Of a stretch of DNA of 64,000 bases, positions 20,021 through 31,619 are shown piece by piece. The translations under genes were made by a program, and so were the position numbers. Positions within the stretch are counted from its first letter, which is position 1. Every line of letters begins with the position of its first letter. The notes below the pieces were generated by a model, which saw only the letters and a list, made by a program, of their open reading frames with translations, was not told the DNA's origin and did not search any database. The stretch is from Notamacropus eugenii (taxonomy: Eukaryota; Chordata; Mammalia; Diprotodontia; Macropodidae), in contig NC_092872.1 in NCBI RefSeq assembly GCF_028372415.1, positions 10,856,001 to 10,920,000 of the forward strand, in the 5' to 3' direction.

Positions 20021-22921
20021 GGGGGCAGAGCCAAGATGGCAGAGTAGAAAGACACATATATGCAGGGTCTCCCCACACAGCCCATAAAACATCTGTAAAG
20101 AGGGATTCTCAACAAATTTTGGAGCAGCAGAAGTGGAGAACAACAGAGTGGAGAAGATTTTCCGCCCAGGGTGTCCTGAAAGGCCCACAGGAAGGTCTGT
20201 TGCACCAGGCGCTGAGCAGAGCCCAGCCCAGCCTTGGCCATATGGCTTGGGAACAGCCCTCAGGGGCAGAATCTCCAGTCATGGAATCTCCAGTCGCAGC
20301 AGGTTCGAAGATCCCTCAATCCACAGGTGCTAAAGGTCAGTGACAGGGTTTTTTCAGCTGTCTGGGAAGGGAGAAGGGCCTTCCCATAGCTCCAGCCTCA
20401 GGCAGCAGCTGTAGAGGCCACATCAGCAGGCAGCAGAAGTTCCCACAACAGCTCCTACAGCAGCCAGCATCCATTGTTGGATCGTAAAAACCCTGGGGGC
20501 ACTGAGGAGTTGATTCTTACCTCAGCCCTGTGTAGAGGCCCTGAGGGAGCTGATCTTTATCTCACACTGAATGGTGGCCCTGCCCATCCAGCTTATGTGA
20601 ATCTCAGCTCCCAGTATTGGCTTGGTGGAACTGGAGGCAAGGTGGCTGTGGAGAGGAAACTCTGCTAAGATTCTGGGCACAAAAATCTCTCCCTGCTCCC
20701 AGACCAGTGTACACGCTTGATTGTGCCATCTTGGAGGAACTGAGATCTTACAGATCCCCAGAGTATACCCTACTCTTGACAAAGGACCCAAAAGTCAAGT
20801 AACTGGTTGGGAAAATGCCCAAAAAAGGGAAAAAAATAAGACTATAGAAGGTTACTTTCTTGGTGAACAGATATCCCCTCCCATCCTCTTGGATGAGAAA
20901 GAACAATGCTTACCATCAGGGAAAGACATAAAATTCAACGCTTTTGTATCCCAAACATCCCAAATAAATATGCAATGGTCTCAGGTCATGGAAGAGCTCA
21001 AAAAGGATTTTGAAAATCAAGTTAGAGAGGTGGAGGAAAAACTGGGAAGAGAAATGAGAGAGATGCAAAAAAAGCATGAAAAGTAGGTCAACACCTTGCT
21101 AAAGGAGACCCAAAAAATGCTGAAGAAAATAACACCTTGAAAAATAGGCTAACTCAATTGGCAAAAGAGGTTCAAAAAGCCAATGAGGAGAAGAATGCTT
21201 TCAAAAGCAGAATTAGCCAAATGGAAAAGGAGGTTCAAAAGCTCACTGAAGAAAATAGTTCTTTCAAAATTAGAATGGAACAGATGGAGGCTGATGACTT
21301 TATGAGAAACCAGGAAATCACAAAACAAAACCAAAAGGATGAAAAAATGGAAGATAATGTGAAATATCTCATTGGAAAAACAACTGACCTGGAAAATAGA
21401 TCCAGGAGAGACAATTTAAAAATTAGGGGACTACCTGAAAGCCATGATCATAAAAAGAGCCTAGACATCATCTTTCATGAAATTATCAAGGAAAACTGCC
21501 CTGAGATTCTAGAACCAGAGGGCAAAATAAATATTGAAAGAATCCACCAATTGTCTCCTGAAAGAGATCTAAAAAAAGAAACTCCTAGAAATGTTGTGGC
21601 AAAATTCCAGAGTTCCCAGGTCAAGGAGAAAATATTGCAAGCAGATAGAAAGAAACAATCCAAGTATTGTGGAAATACAATCAGGATAACACAAGATCTA
21701 GCAGCTTCTACATTAAGGGATCGAAGGGCATGAAATATGATATTCCAGAAGTCAAAGGACCTAGGACTAAAACCAAGAATCACCTACCCAGCAAAACTGA
21801 GTATAATACTTCAGGGGAAAAATGGTCTTTCAATGAAATAGAGGACTTTCAAGCATTCTTGATGAAAAGACCAGAGCTGAAAAGAAAATTTGACTTTCAA
21901 AGACAAGAATCAAGAGAAGCATGAAAAGGTAAACAGCAAAGAGAAATCATAAGGGACTTTACTAAAGTTGAACTGTTTACATTCCTACACGAAAACACAG
22001 TATTTGTAACTCTTGAAACTTTTTTCAGTATCTGGGTAGTTGGTGGGATTACACACACACACATACACACTCACACACACACAGAGCACAGAGTGAATTG
22101 AATAGGATGGGATCATATCTTAAAAAAATGAAATAAAGGGGTGAGAGAGAAATATATTGGGAGGAGAAAGGGAGAAATGGAATGGGGCAAATTATGTCTC
22201 ATAAAAGAGGCAAATAAAAGACTTTTCAGTGAAGGGAAAAAGGGGGGAGGTGAGAGAAAAACATGAAGTTTACTCTCATCACATTCGACTAAAGGAAGGA
22301 ATAAAATGCACACTCATTTTGGTATGAAAACCTATCTTACAATACAGGAAAGTGGAGGAGAAGGGGATAAGCAGGGTGGGGGGGATGATAGAAGGGAGGG
22401 CAGTGGGAGGAGGGAGCAATCAGAAGACATCACTCTTGGGGAGGGACAGGATCAAAAGAGAGAATAGAAGAAATGGGGGGCAGGATAGGAAAGAGGGAAA
22501 TATAGTTAGTCTTACACAACATAACTATTATGGAACTCTTTTGCAAAACTACACAGATGTGGTCTATATTGAATTGCTTGTCTTCCCAAAGGGGATGGGT
22601 GGGGAGGGAGGGATGAAGAGAAGTTGGAACTCAAAGTTTAAGGAACAACTGTTGAGTCTTGTTCTTGCATATAACTAGGAAATAAGAAATACAGGTAATG
22701 GGGTATAGAAAGTTATCTGGCCCTACAGGACAAAAGAGAAGATGGGGATAAAGGAAGGGAGAGATGTTAGAAGAGAGGGCAGATTGGTGACAGGGATAAT
22801 TAGCATGCTTGGCCTTTTGTTGTGAGGGGAAGGGAGAAATGGGGAGAAAATTTGGAACCCAAAACTTTGTGGAAATGAATGTTGAAAACTTAAATAAATA
22901 AATTTAAATACAAAAACAAAA
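20021..22921 (+). mobile_element. HAL1 (half-L1), complete insertion with 16-bp TSD
   Basis: aagaatccatatgcta (20005-20020) and aagaatccacatgcta (22922-22937) are a 16-bp duplication with one mismatch. The element starts 'gggggcagagccaagatggc', close to the human L1 5' end and with the same YY1-type aagatggc. Layout: 5' UTR 20021-20814, ORF1 20815-21924, 3' UTR 21925-22921 ending in an A-rich AAATAAATAAATTTAAAT tail. There is no ORF2: no endonuclease or reverse transcriptase reading lies between ORF1 and the 3' UTR. Both ends are original, so the missing ORF2 is not 5' truncation. HAL1s are known in mammals and rely on L1 proteins. An L1 with a precise ORF2 deletion is the alternative. Confidence 0.8.
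20815..21924 (+). pseudogene. HAL1/L1 ORF1 protein (RNA-binding, decayed)
   Basis: ORF1p binds L1 RNA as a coiled-coil trimer. The best start is ATG 20815 (MPKKGK...). A long heptad-rich coiled coil follows (about 21140-21370; KEVQKANEEKNAFKSRISQ). Next comes the RRM-like core (DLENRSRRDNLKIRGLPE at about 21388-21441; ERIHQLSPER near 21537). The C-terminal domain has RNVVAKFQSSQVKEKIL and the near-universal RITYPAKLS (about 21773-21802), then RPELKRKF near 21870. It is about 370 codons, near the usual 340-370. It no longer reads through: there is a +1 shift in the A-rich run after 20815, a stop at 21084, and shifts near 21730 and 21810. Confidence 0.8.
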
Positions 22922-22974
22922 AAGAATCCACATGCTATCCCAGGATGCTCAGGGGTGAAATAAGGAGGCCCCTT

Positions 22975-23115
22975 ATAACATTGTACTGAAAATGTTAGCT
23001 ATAGAGTAAGAGAAGAAAAAGAAATGCAAGGATTTAGAATAATCAACGAGGACGCAAAACTACCCCTCTTTGCAGATGATGTGATATATACTTAGAGAAC
23101 CAACCCAGAAACGAC
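22975..23115 (+). repeat. L1 ORF2 reverse-transcriptase fragment
   Basis: Sense frame reads a KEMQGFRIINEDAKLPL-like stretch followed by FADDVIYT, the catalytic FADD box of L1 reverse transcriptase. Only about 140 bp remain. It lies 40 bp downstream of the HAL1 TSD and is a separate, older L1 piece. Confidence 0.7.
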
Positions 23116-23149
23116 TTGAAATAAGAATCCAAATGCTCGAACTAATCCA

Positions 23150-23395
23150 CCGGACTGCACATCCCTTCCTAGAGCTCTGGCCTAGGAGGCAAGTCCAGCT
23201 CCAGTCACTTACCAGCTGGATGACTTACGCAAGTAAGTCGTGTAATGTCTCAGCCTCAGTTCCTCCATCTATAAAGCAGGGATAATCACAGTACCTTCCC
23301 CCCAGGGTGGTTGTGAGGATAAAATGAGACAATATTTGTAAAGCACTTTGCAAACCTTAAAGTGAAACATAAATTCTATTATTAGCTGTTATTAT
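23150..23395 (+). repeat. MIR-type CORE-SINE (sense)
   Basis: 'cagtcacttaccagctggat', 'cagcctcagttcctccatct', 'gggtggttgtgaggataaaa' and the tail 'gtaaagcactttgcaaacct'. Confidence 0.75.
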
Positions 23396-23396
23396 T

Positions 23397-23580
23397 ATAG
23401 TAGAGAGAATGATTGCCTTGGAGTCAAGAAGTTCTGTGTTCAAATTCTGATTACTAGCAGTATAACTGAGCAAGTCACATTTGGGGGCTTAGCATCCTCA
23501 TCTCTAAACTGAGGGGATTGGGATCAGTGGCCTTCGGGGCACCTTTTAGCTCTGTTCTACTATCCTACGACTCTGTGTTC
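23397..23580 (+). repeat. MIR3 (sense)
   Basis: 'gattgccttggagtcaagaa', 'gggggcttagcatcctcatc' and the MIR3 end 'ccttttagctctgttctact'. Confidence 0.7.
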
Positions 23581-23664
23581 TTCACTTTACCTCCCAGCTT
23601 TAAGATTCTAGGACAAAATGCTGTCTATCACCCCTCATGTTTGAGGGCTTGAAACAAGTTAACA

Positions 23665-23812
23665 TCATCTGTGTTCTATTGTATTTTTATTTATTTTGCC
23701 AAGTTGTTCCCGATTATGTTTTTCATCTGGTTTCTGCAACACTTTTGGGAGTGTTTCTAGCTGCAGTGTGGGCCTGAGCCACACATCTGACCCCTCTGGT
23801 CCAGGTGACTTT
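23665..23812. mobile_element. hAT-like element, one end
   Basis: 'ttgtatttttatttattttg', 'catctggtttctgcaacact', 'gggagtgtttctagctgc' and a terminal 'cacatctgacccctctggtc' resemble the end of an old hAT element. The other end is not seen. Confidence 0.4.
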
Positions 23813-23844
23813 ACAGTTTACAGCTTTCCTGACAACAGTCGTGA

Positions 23845-24195
23845 ATGGGGTTGTACAGTTATTATGATCACCATTTTATTAATGTAGAGAGATGAAAAAC
23901 TTTCCAGTTTGAGTCTTCTGCCTTGTCCAAGGTCCCACAGCTAATTAGTGCTCAGGTCAGGCTTTGAACCCAGGTTTCCAAACTATGAGTCCAGCATTTA
24001 TAAGATTATAGATTTAGAGTTAGTTTGGGACACTTAGGAATTACCCAGTTCAATACACATGCCCTTTCCCCATCATTTCAAAGAGAAGGAAATGGAGACC
24101 CAAAAGAACCGAATGACCTGCCCAAAATCATACAGAAAGAAAACAATAAATTTGTGATTTGAACTCAGGGCCTCTGTGTTTCTGAATTCAGAATT
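23845..24195 (-). repeat. MIR then MIR3 (minus)
   Basis: 23845-24000 is MIR ('tccaaggtcccacagctaat', 'ggctttgaacccaggtttcc'). 24003-24195 is MIR3 ('ttatagatttagagttagtt', 'aaggaaatggagacccaaaa', 'tgatttgaactcagggcctc'). Confidence 0.7.
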
Positions 24196-24639
24196 TATTT
24201 TTTCTGTTGGATCATATTTCTTTCCTATCCTTTCCACCACTACGTGCTGTTCCCATATTAACTGTAGTGCCTTTCCAGAGTACTGATCACCCATCATCCG
24301 GGCAGATTCCTGGCATGAGAGAAATTATTCAGGATGGATTAACCTAATGTCAGGGTCTTTCATGTCTGACTGCCTGGACCCAGGCAGGCCATGCAAAGTT
24401 GGACAGGTGTGCATCTGTGTGCATGTGCGTGTGTGTGTATGTGTGTATGTACTATGGAAGTTCTCGAATATCTTGTAACATAAAACCATTGTTACCCAAG
24501 CTTTTGGTGTTCTTTGTGCCTAAGACCTTGACCTGGCCTACCAGACTCCCCAAGGAATGCATACAACAGAAAGACCCACCAGCAATTCCAGACCTCCAGA
24601 GTCACCCTGCACTGCCCCAAAGAAGTCAGCAGACCACAG

Positions 24640-25110
24640 AATGCCAGAGCTGGAAAGTATCTTAGGGGCCATCTAACATATCTCATACCTAAAAAAAAAA
24701 AGAGACCCCACTACTAGACCCCCAACATGTGGGCATCCACCCTTTACTCAAAGACTTCCAGGGAGGGAGAACTTCCTGTGTCACAAGGTGGTCCTGTCTG
24801 CTCTGGGGTAGCTCTCATCATTAGCAAGTATTTCCTTACAACCAGCCTAAATCTGCCCTTTTGCAATTTTCATCCAGCATTGCTCCTTATTCTTTCAATT
24901 GGGGCCAGGCAAAATGAGTTTACTCCAACTACAACTCTTCCACATTATCACCATTTGAAAGCAGTTCAGAAACACCCCCTAAATTTGTCTTCTCCAGGCT
25001 GAGTAGCCCCAGTTCTTTCACCTGCTCCTCCCGTGGCATGTTCTCCAGATGTCCCATGGGCCTGTCCTACTGAGATACATCAGTGATGAGGTAAGGGACA
25101 TGACACTCTG
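24640..25110 (-). repeat. L3/CR1 3' region (minus)
   Basis: Reversed L3: 'gggccatctaacatatctc', 'caaagacttccagggaggga', 'agcctaaatctgcccttttg', 'ccaggctgagtagccccagt' and 'ggcatgttctccagatgtcc' occur in order. Confidence 0.8.
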
Positions 25111-25334
25111 ACCTGGTTATACTTGAAAAGTCTTCAGGGAAATTTATGGTGCTATGACCCAGCATCGTCCCTGAAGACACTCTCTCGCCTTTTCAAGTAT
25201 AACCAAATTCTGCAAAATGTCCTTGGCATCTTAAATTCCTTTTCCTATGAGGCGACTAAGATTTCTTTGATTTGGAATCCCAGGGATTTTAGGGTTTTAA
25301 ATTGACATTGGGCAGCTATGGCTGTCGATCCAAA

Positions 25335-25480
25335 AGTCACAGGATTTAGAGCTAGAAAAGACCATTGGGTCATAGGATCATAAATTTTGAGCTGGAAAGG
25401 AACTGTAACATTCATCTAACCCAACCCTCTTATTTTACAGAGGACGTGTGAAGAGGTTAAGACACACTTCCCAGAATTAA
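25335..25480 (-). repeat. MIR3 terminus, doubled (minus)
   Basis: 'gatttagagctagaaaagac' at 25345 and 'ttttgagctggaaaggaact' at 25385 are two reversed MIR3 starts. The second continues into 'ctcttattttacagagga'. Confidence 0.6.
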
Positions 25481-25484
25481 AGAA

Positions 25485-25945
25485 TTTTCAAGTGGGAAAG
25501 GCCCCCAGAGGCAGCCTTTTTCAATCCCAACCCCCCCAAAAAGGAATCTGACCCTACCCCACAAGTGTCCACCCAGACTCTGCTTGAAGACCTCCCATGA
25601 GGGGAAACCCAATACCTTTGGAGTCAGCCCATTCCACATGGGGATAGCTCTAATTGTTAGAAACATTATTTTTTTCCTGGCATTAAATCTAAATTTTGTA
25701 ATTTCCTCTTTGTTAATTCTACCCACTAATCCTTGTTCTGCCCTCTGGGGACAACAAGGTTTGGTTTAACCCCTTTTCCAATGGACAATCCTTCAACTAT
25801 TTGAAGCCAGATATCCTATCTGCCACTGAATTATCTTCTCTAGACTAACTGTCTCATCATTCCTTGAACCAGTCCTTCGAGGGTCTGACCTCAAAGCCTT
25901 TGTCCACCCTGATGGCCTCTTCTGGGTGCTTTCTGGCTTAGCAAT
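25485..25945 (-). repeat. L3/CR1 3' region (minus)
   Basis: Same reversed order as 24640-25110: 'ctctgcttgaagacctccca', 'cagcccattccacatgggga', 'tagctctaattgttagaaac', 'ttctgccctctggggacaac'. Two successive L3 copies in one orientation. Confidence 0.8.
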
Positions 25946-25949
25946 GCCT

Positions 25950-26845
25950 TTCCCAAAATGTGGCTTGCAGACGTCAGCTACCTAATTGCTGCTATGTGGA
26001 CAAGGAGCTTTGTCTCAACCTCACTCTAACAGGCCAGCCTAGACCTGAAAGTTCTGGCTCTCCTTCCTTTTCTCTGCTATCTGTGGGCAGTCCCTGTGTT
26101 GGGGAAACACCAGTGCCCTCCTCAGGGGCTATGCCTGCTGACTCCATGGTTCATCAGCCCTGACTTGTTAGAATAGCAAGATGTGTTAGGTTAAGAGGTA
26201 CAAGAAGAATTCACTCCATATCCCAGATGGAGAAATCAAAGCCTAATGGATGGGCCAAATGTTGCCCAGTGTACCAGGGTCAGTGCCAGAGAGAGGAGCC
26301 ACCCTTTTCTCCCTCCCTCCACTACCATCCGTCTCCCCAACCTTCCAAATCAAAGTTCTATGGCTCTAAAAAATTACACTGTCTGAAACAGGAGAAGTGT
26401 TTCCCCTGGACTCCTGGGCCTCACATGATTTTCAGGCTCCACAATGATCATTCCCCCACCTTCCCTACCTCCTGGATGCCCTTCCTGATTTTCCAAAACG
26501 ACCTCCCCCAGGGCTAAGGGCCAAACCCCAAAGAGGGGCCTGCACCTCTGGGCTCCACGCCCTGCCTCCTGGGAGGTCCAGCCTTCCCCACCACCCCATC
26601 GGGCCACCCGCCAGGAACTGAGAATGGGTGTACAGCGGGTGGCAGCAGGGATGGAGGCCGCACCCCCTCCCCAGCCTCCAACAACAACAGGAGTAAAACC
26701 ACATCCTCCAAATTCCTGAGGCAGGGGAGGAGGCAGCCTCTGTAACTCTTGCTGCCCTGCATCCTCTCCACAGGCTCACCTTCTTCAAGAAGCCTGCCCT
26801 GACCATCCAAGGTGATTAGTGACTGCTCTACCTGTCATTTCAATG
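25950..26845. other. GC-richer repeat-poor stretch
   Basis: 26500-26720 is the most GC-rich part of the window. Open frames on both strands reflect that composition. None shows a recognisable domain, and CpG are few, so it is not a convincing CpG island. A short L2-like piece lies at 26770-26830. Confidence 0.4.
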
Positions 26846-26849
26846 ACAA

Positions 26850-27145
26850 GGGCAGCCCAGCATAGTAGGAAGAGCTCTAGCTTTGCTGCTTCCTACTTAG
26901 GACTTTGACCAACCCACCTTCTGGGTCTCAGTTTACCTTTCTGGAAAATGAGTATAACAACGCTTGAATTCCCTGTCTCACAATGTTGTTCAGATGACCA
27001 AATAACATAATGGATGTAAAAGGACTTTGCAACTCTTCAATCTTATACAAATGCAAAGGAGGACTATTTCTACGGCAGTGTGATACAATGAGGCTGGGAG
27101 TCAGGACACCTGGGTTTGGATCCTGACTCTGACACTTAACCAGCT
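26850..27145 (+). repeat. MIR copies (sense)
   Basis: 26850-27055: 'gggtctcagtttacctttct', 'tgtctcacaatgttgttcag'. 27075-27145: 'gctgggagtcaggacacctg', 'atcctgactctgacactt'. Confidence 0.65.
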
Positions 27146-27264
27146 CCCCTCCACTTCTCTACACATCTCCTCCCTTCCAAACCTACTTTCCAGTCTGAAT
27201 CATTTCAGTTCCTCTACCCCATCACTCTTTGACATAAAGACTTGTGAGGTGGAGGAAGCGGGCA

Positions 27265-27560
27265 ACTTCACAGCAATTAATTGGAAAAGATCTGTGGGTT
27301 TTAGCTGACCACAAGCTCAATCTGAATCATCAGAGGGAGGGGTTAATAGAAAGACTTAAGTGGCCTGAGACTCCATTAATAGAGGCATAGTGTATAAAAC
27401 AAGGGACTTGGTCACTCTACTGAGATTTCATTTAGAGCAGTGTGTTCATCTTGAATACATATTTTAGCAAGAAAATTGAAAAACTGGGGGCATATGGAGG
27501 AGAGTAACCAGGACAGTCAAGGGCCTCCAGCCCATGCCATATTAACATAACCCTTGTGCT
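27265..27560 (+). repeat. L3/CR1 internal fragment (sense)
   Basis: 'aagatctgtgggttttagct', 'gaccacaagctcaatctgaa', 'aatagaggcatagtgtataa' and 'agagtaaccaggacagtcaa' match the C-terminal ORF2 part of L3. Confidence 0.75.
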
Positions 27561-27593
27561 CAAGGCTCCCTCCGGACACAAAGGATCCAGGTA

Positions 27594-28473
27594 CAGGCAT
27601 AGCTCATTTTATTGCAATTCACAGATATAACTTTTTCTTCCTTTCTTTCTTTCTTTCTTTTTTACAAAATGAAGGTATGTGGCAACCCTGCATCCAACAC
27701 ATGGGTGCCATTTTTCCAAAAGCATGTGCTCACATTGTGTCTCTGTGTCACATTTCGGTGATTCTCTCAACAGTTCCAACTTTTTCATCATTATTACATG
27801 TGTTAAGGTGATCTGTGATCAGTGGTTTTGGATGTTTCTATTATCACTGTTTGGGGCACCACAAACCACACCCATGTACACTGGCAAAGTCAACTGATAA
27901 ATGCTGTGTGTGTTCTGACCGCTCCATTCTCCCTCCCTGCTCCCTGAGACACAACAATATTGAAGAATATTACATAAACTGAATTGATAAAACAATGGCA
28001 GAGTTTTGGAGGACTGACTCCAATTTTGAAGGAAGTTCTGCGGGTAAAAAATGCCATCAAGCAGCATCACGTGCTCCCAAGAAATCTTTCAAAAAGAAAG
28101 GAAGAGTCAACTGATGCAGCCAACTTCACTGCTGTCTTAGTTTAAGAGATCACCACAGCCACCACAGCCTTCAGCAACCACCATCCTGATCAGTCAGCAG
28201 CCATCAGCAGCAAGGCAAGACTCTCCACCAGCTAAAAGACTATGACTCACTGAAGGCTCAGCTGATGGTTAGCATTAGGATTTTTAAATCAAGGTACATA
28301 CATTATTTTCTTAGACATAATACTATTGCACATTCAATAGACTACATTATAGTGTAAACATAACTTTTATATGCACTGGGAAACCCAAAAATTTGTGTGA
28401 CTCCCTTTATTGCGATATTCACTTTATTGCAGTGGTCTGGAACCTAACCCACAGTATCTCTGAGGTATGCCTG
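27594..28473 (+). mobile_element. Tigger1-type DNA transposon, second deletion derivative
   Basis: An 880-bp element bounded by TA (27592-27593 and 28474-28475), with 'caggcatagctca' at the left and 'tctctgaggtatgcctg' at the right. A sense stretch from about 27965 reads the end of Tigger1 transposase (FWRTDSNFEGSSAGK; later QDSPPAKRL). The N-terminal and catalytic parts are absent. Its breakpoint differs from the copy at 9566. A TTTC/CTTT simple repeat lies near 27633-27662. Confidence 0.85.
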
Positions 28474-28489
28474 TACACTTCAGGGACCT

Positions 28490-28970
28490 CTTACTTCTCA
28501 GCCTAGTTGCCTTCCCCCAGATGACCTATAAACCAGTATCTGATGTTCCCCTAGTATAGTCACATGTTCTCCTTACTAGCACATAGGCTCAAAACCCAAG
28601 TAATTTTGTCTTCAAGTAAAGGGAAACTCATAGTTGAACTCAGAAAAGCTAATGATACCCACAGGTGTATGTATAAAGTATGTCAGGGAGGATGAGGCAT
28701 TCCCTGATGATTTTTTTAATGAGGAGTTTTGTCTTGTTTTTATTTGTATCATTAAAGTAAAATTCATTTGTTAAAGGTTCTAATGAATGACCTTCAAGTC
28801 CATAAAGATGGGTCATGATGAAAAATCCGCACCTTCTCTTTGCCTTGGCAATGAGGTCCTGTTTAGGTTAAATAAGGAAGAAGGCATCTTCTCCCTGCCC
28901 ATCTTTGATGTCAGTCTACATCCTATTTACATGAAATAGTTTAATTAATGCTACAAGAGGGTTATGGATA
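28490..28970. other. Repeat-poor stretch
   Basis: No gene, structural RNA or confident repeat seen. Confidence 0.4.
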
Positions 28971-28974
28971 GAAA

Positions 28975-29145
28975 TTGACCAAGACCTGGAAGAGACCTCA
29001 GAAATCGTCTAGTTCAACCCCTTCATTTTGCATGTAAGAAAACCAAGCCCCAGAAAGATTCCATGACTTTTCCAAGGTCACACAATCAGTAACAGATCAG
29101 CCCAGGGTCCCGGAGTGTCCTTTTCATTACACTTCCTAATCTCCA
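28975..29145 (-). repeat. MIR3 (minus)
   Basis: 'aagacctggaagagacctca', 'tagttcaaccccttcatttt', 'ccaaggtcacacaatcagt'. Confidence 0.75.
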
Positions 29146-29149
29146 TCTC

Positions 29150-29865
29150 TACTTACCAGTATCATTGTTAAAAAAAAAAAAAAAATCCTATAAATAGAAT
29201 TACCAAGGGTAGGGATGGAGATTAGGATGGATTTGGGATTGATAATGAGAATAAGAAAGGGACTGGCAATAGAGGAGGGCATAGGGATTGGAGAATGGAA
29301 CAGGGATTCAGGCAAGGATAGAGATGGAATGAAGATGGCAATGATGATGATGGGCCACGTTTTCATAGGGCTAAGGCTAGGGGTTAAGCTAAAGTGCACT
29401 CAGAGTTAGGGATAAGTTTACATTTAGCCTGTAGATCAGGGTAAGGGTTAAGAGCAGGGTTACATGCAGGAATTCTGAAGTGAGGGCTTCAGAAATAGCT
29501 TTGGAGCATACAAATACAGACTGAGGAGACCGTGAATGGCCTCCCTGTACAGGCTAGTTAAACTGTCAGTCGTCACTAGGGCAGTCACTAATCATTTTAA
29601 TTGGTGGTCACTTGTATTGGCTAGCAAAGGGCCTGGAAGCCAAAGGTGCAGAAGTATAGGAAGGCATTAGAAGAGTCCCTGCCTTTGCTGCACAGTCACC
29701 AGGATTCCCAGAATACAAAAGGTGCACTGCTGACCAGAACACACTGGGGCAGAGCTGAATGGGACCAGATCCCAGGCAGGCTTCTCAGGATGCCCCTCAT
29801 CCCCTGCCCTCCTCCTCACCTGGTAGGGCCAGAAAGTGGGGCTAAGGCATAAAAGCATTTATAGA
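29150..29865. other. Purine-rich repeat-poor stretch
   Basis: 29215-29350 is a G/A-rich degenerate sequence with irregular gga/gat units. The rest shows no recognisable feature. Confidence 0.35.
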
Positions 29866-29869
29866 ATCA

Positions 29870-30420
29870 AAGACATTCAGAGATGGAAGGGACTTAAGTG
29901 GTTAAATTGTCTGACCCACAACTCTACAAGAGTGTCCCCCCAACATGTGATCATCCAGTATGACCTCTAATGAAAGAGAGATTTGTAAAGTGCTTAGTAG
30001 GGTTCTACATAAAACACATAGTAGGAGCTTCATTAACACACGTTCCTTTTCCCTTCCTCCCTCCCTCCAGAAGCAGTCTCTGGCAGCTGGGGATAGTTCT
30101 AATGGTTGTAAAGTTTTTCTTCTGTCATTTTCCTCTTGGAAACTTCAACCTGGTTCTGTTTTCTGGCGGCAAACAGAATAAGTCTGATCCTTCTTCCAAG
30201 TAATGGATTTTCAGATATTTGTCCATGACCATCCTGACGCCCCCAGCCCAAGGCCTCCCTTTTCCATGCTAACTTTTCAGTGCTGTTGACATAGCCTCCT
30301 ATGGCAGGGACCTGTTACTCCACCATCCTCTGAATCCTCTTCAACTCTTGAGGACTTTCCTGGGCTGCCCAGAACTGAACCCAGTACACTGCTTGTGGTC
30401 TGACAGACCTATCATCTCAA
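29870..30420 (-). repeat. L3/CR1 3' region with SINE fragment (minus)
   Basis: Reversed L3 order: 'gatggaagggacttaagtgg', 'gggatagttctaatggttgt', 'aataagtctgatccttcttc', 'gggctgcccagaactgaacc'. A MIR-type SINE tail (29970-30045, 'gtaaagtgcttagtagg') interrupts it. Confidence 0.7.
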
Positions 30421-30494
30421 TTCCTGGAAGCTCTGCTTCTCTTAAGGCAGCCTGGGGACATATCCAGTTGATGCCTGGAAATAGACCAATGTAA

Positions 30495-30655
30495 TATAGA
30501 ACACAGAATGTGAGTAGAAGGGTCCTGGGAGAACATTTAGTCTAACTCCTTTGATTTATAAATGAAGAAGCAGAGGTCCAGAGAGAGGGTCACTAGCCCA
30601 AGGCCACACAAGCCTCCTAACTCCAAAGCCAGAGTTCTTTGTGCTATTCTGATAC
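30495..30655 (-). repeat. MIR3 (minus)
   Basis: 'aacacagaatgtgagtagaa', 'gaagcagaggtccagagaga', 'agcccaaggccacacaagcc'. Confidence 0.65.
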
Positions 30656-30659
30656 TAGA

Positions 30660-31050
30660 ACTCAGTCTGAATTCCATAGACTCTGGAGTCTCATCACTGA
30701 CCCAGCAGCCTCAGGCTCCCACCCAAACCCCAGGTGTCCCGTCTCCCAACCCAACATTCCAGGCGGGTGACCCCATGACCCTGTTCCCCATCCATCCTTC
30801 CAGGCCCAAAGCCAGAGGTTGGGGGCTCAGAGCTTCCTGACCCCCAGTTCCAGACTTCCCTAAATCAGGGCGTTGTCGCTGTCAGCATCTAAACCATTTA
30901 TCCTGTAAATGGAGACATTGTGTCCTGGGGACCCAACAACAGGGGAGTGGAGGCCATAGATGGGGTAGGAGGGAGGAGACACATAAGGAAGAGAAAACAG
31001 AACTGGTCAGCACTTTTCCAAATCTGGACCTCCAAGGGATTAGGAGCAGT
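30660..31050. other. Repeat-poor stretch
   Basis: No feature recognised. It is C-rich over 30700-30860. Confidence 0.35.
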
Positions 31051-31134
31051 TTGGGTAATAATTGCTAATATTAATGACCAATAATAGCAGCTTATATTTA
31101 AATAGTGCTCTATCTAGCATTCACTTTATATGCA

Positions 31135-31335
31135 TCGACATGGTGCAATGGAAAAGGAGCTGACTTTCTGGATTAGAAGACCTACAATAGATCTTCCTTC
31201 TTTAACATTAACTGTGTGACCTTAGCAAACCATTTCTCTTCTCCTTACCTCACTTTTCTCATCTGTAAAATGAGGGGGTTGGATTGCATGGCCTTTCAGC
31301 TCTAAGCCCCTTCCAATTCTAAGTCTGTGGTCCTG
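31135..31335 (+). repeat. MIR3 (sense)
   Basis: Well preserved: 'tggtgcaatggaaaaggagc', 'taactgtgtgaccttagcaa', 'catctgtaaaatgagggggt', 'gcctttcagctctaagcccc'. A reversed MIR/L2-like scrap precedes it (31055-31130). Confidence 0.8.
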
Positions 31336-31394
31336 GGAGCGCATTTGAACCTCTAACCAGCCCATTCCAGTAAGCTATGCTCTTTCCTCCTTTT

Positions 31395-31495
31395 CTACAG
31401 ATGAGAACATCGGAAGGGAGGGATCTTAGAGGCCATTGATCTCAACTCCCTCATTTTATAGATAAGAAAACTGAGACGGAGAGAATAAGATGCCT
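31395..31495 (-). repeat. MIR3 fragment (minus)
   Basis: 'gggatcttagaggccattga', 'ctcaactccctcattttata', 'aagaaaactgagacgga'. Confidence 0.65.
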
Positions 31496-31619
31496 CTCAA
31501 TTCTGCTGACTTCACCCCTACCCCAGCCCTGAAATTGCATTCAGTGCTAATATATACCTGATTCGTAGCCACTTCAGTGTGGGGCTTCCCATTTCCAACA
31601 AGGAGCAGGGCATACCTCA

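Noticed and set aside
21137-21733. 198-codon open frame as a host gene
   Set aside because: It reads the coiled coil and RRM of L1-type ORF1 within the HAL1 element.
25120-25200. Inverted repeat of 'acttgaaaagtcttcaggg' with 'cctgaagac...cttttcaagtataacc'
   Set aside because: I noticed a partial dyad between 25122 and 25205, at the end of an L3 relic. It could be a small hairpin-bearing repeat, but I could not define ends or a second copy.
26470-26810. Possible CpG island or exon in the GC-rich patch
   Set aside because: Few CpG, no conserved domain in any frame and no convincing splice sites.
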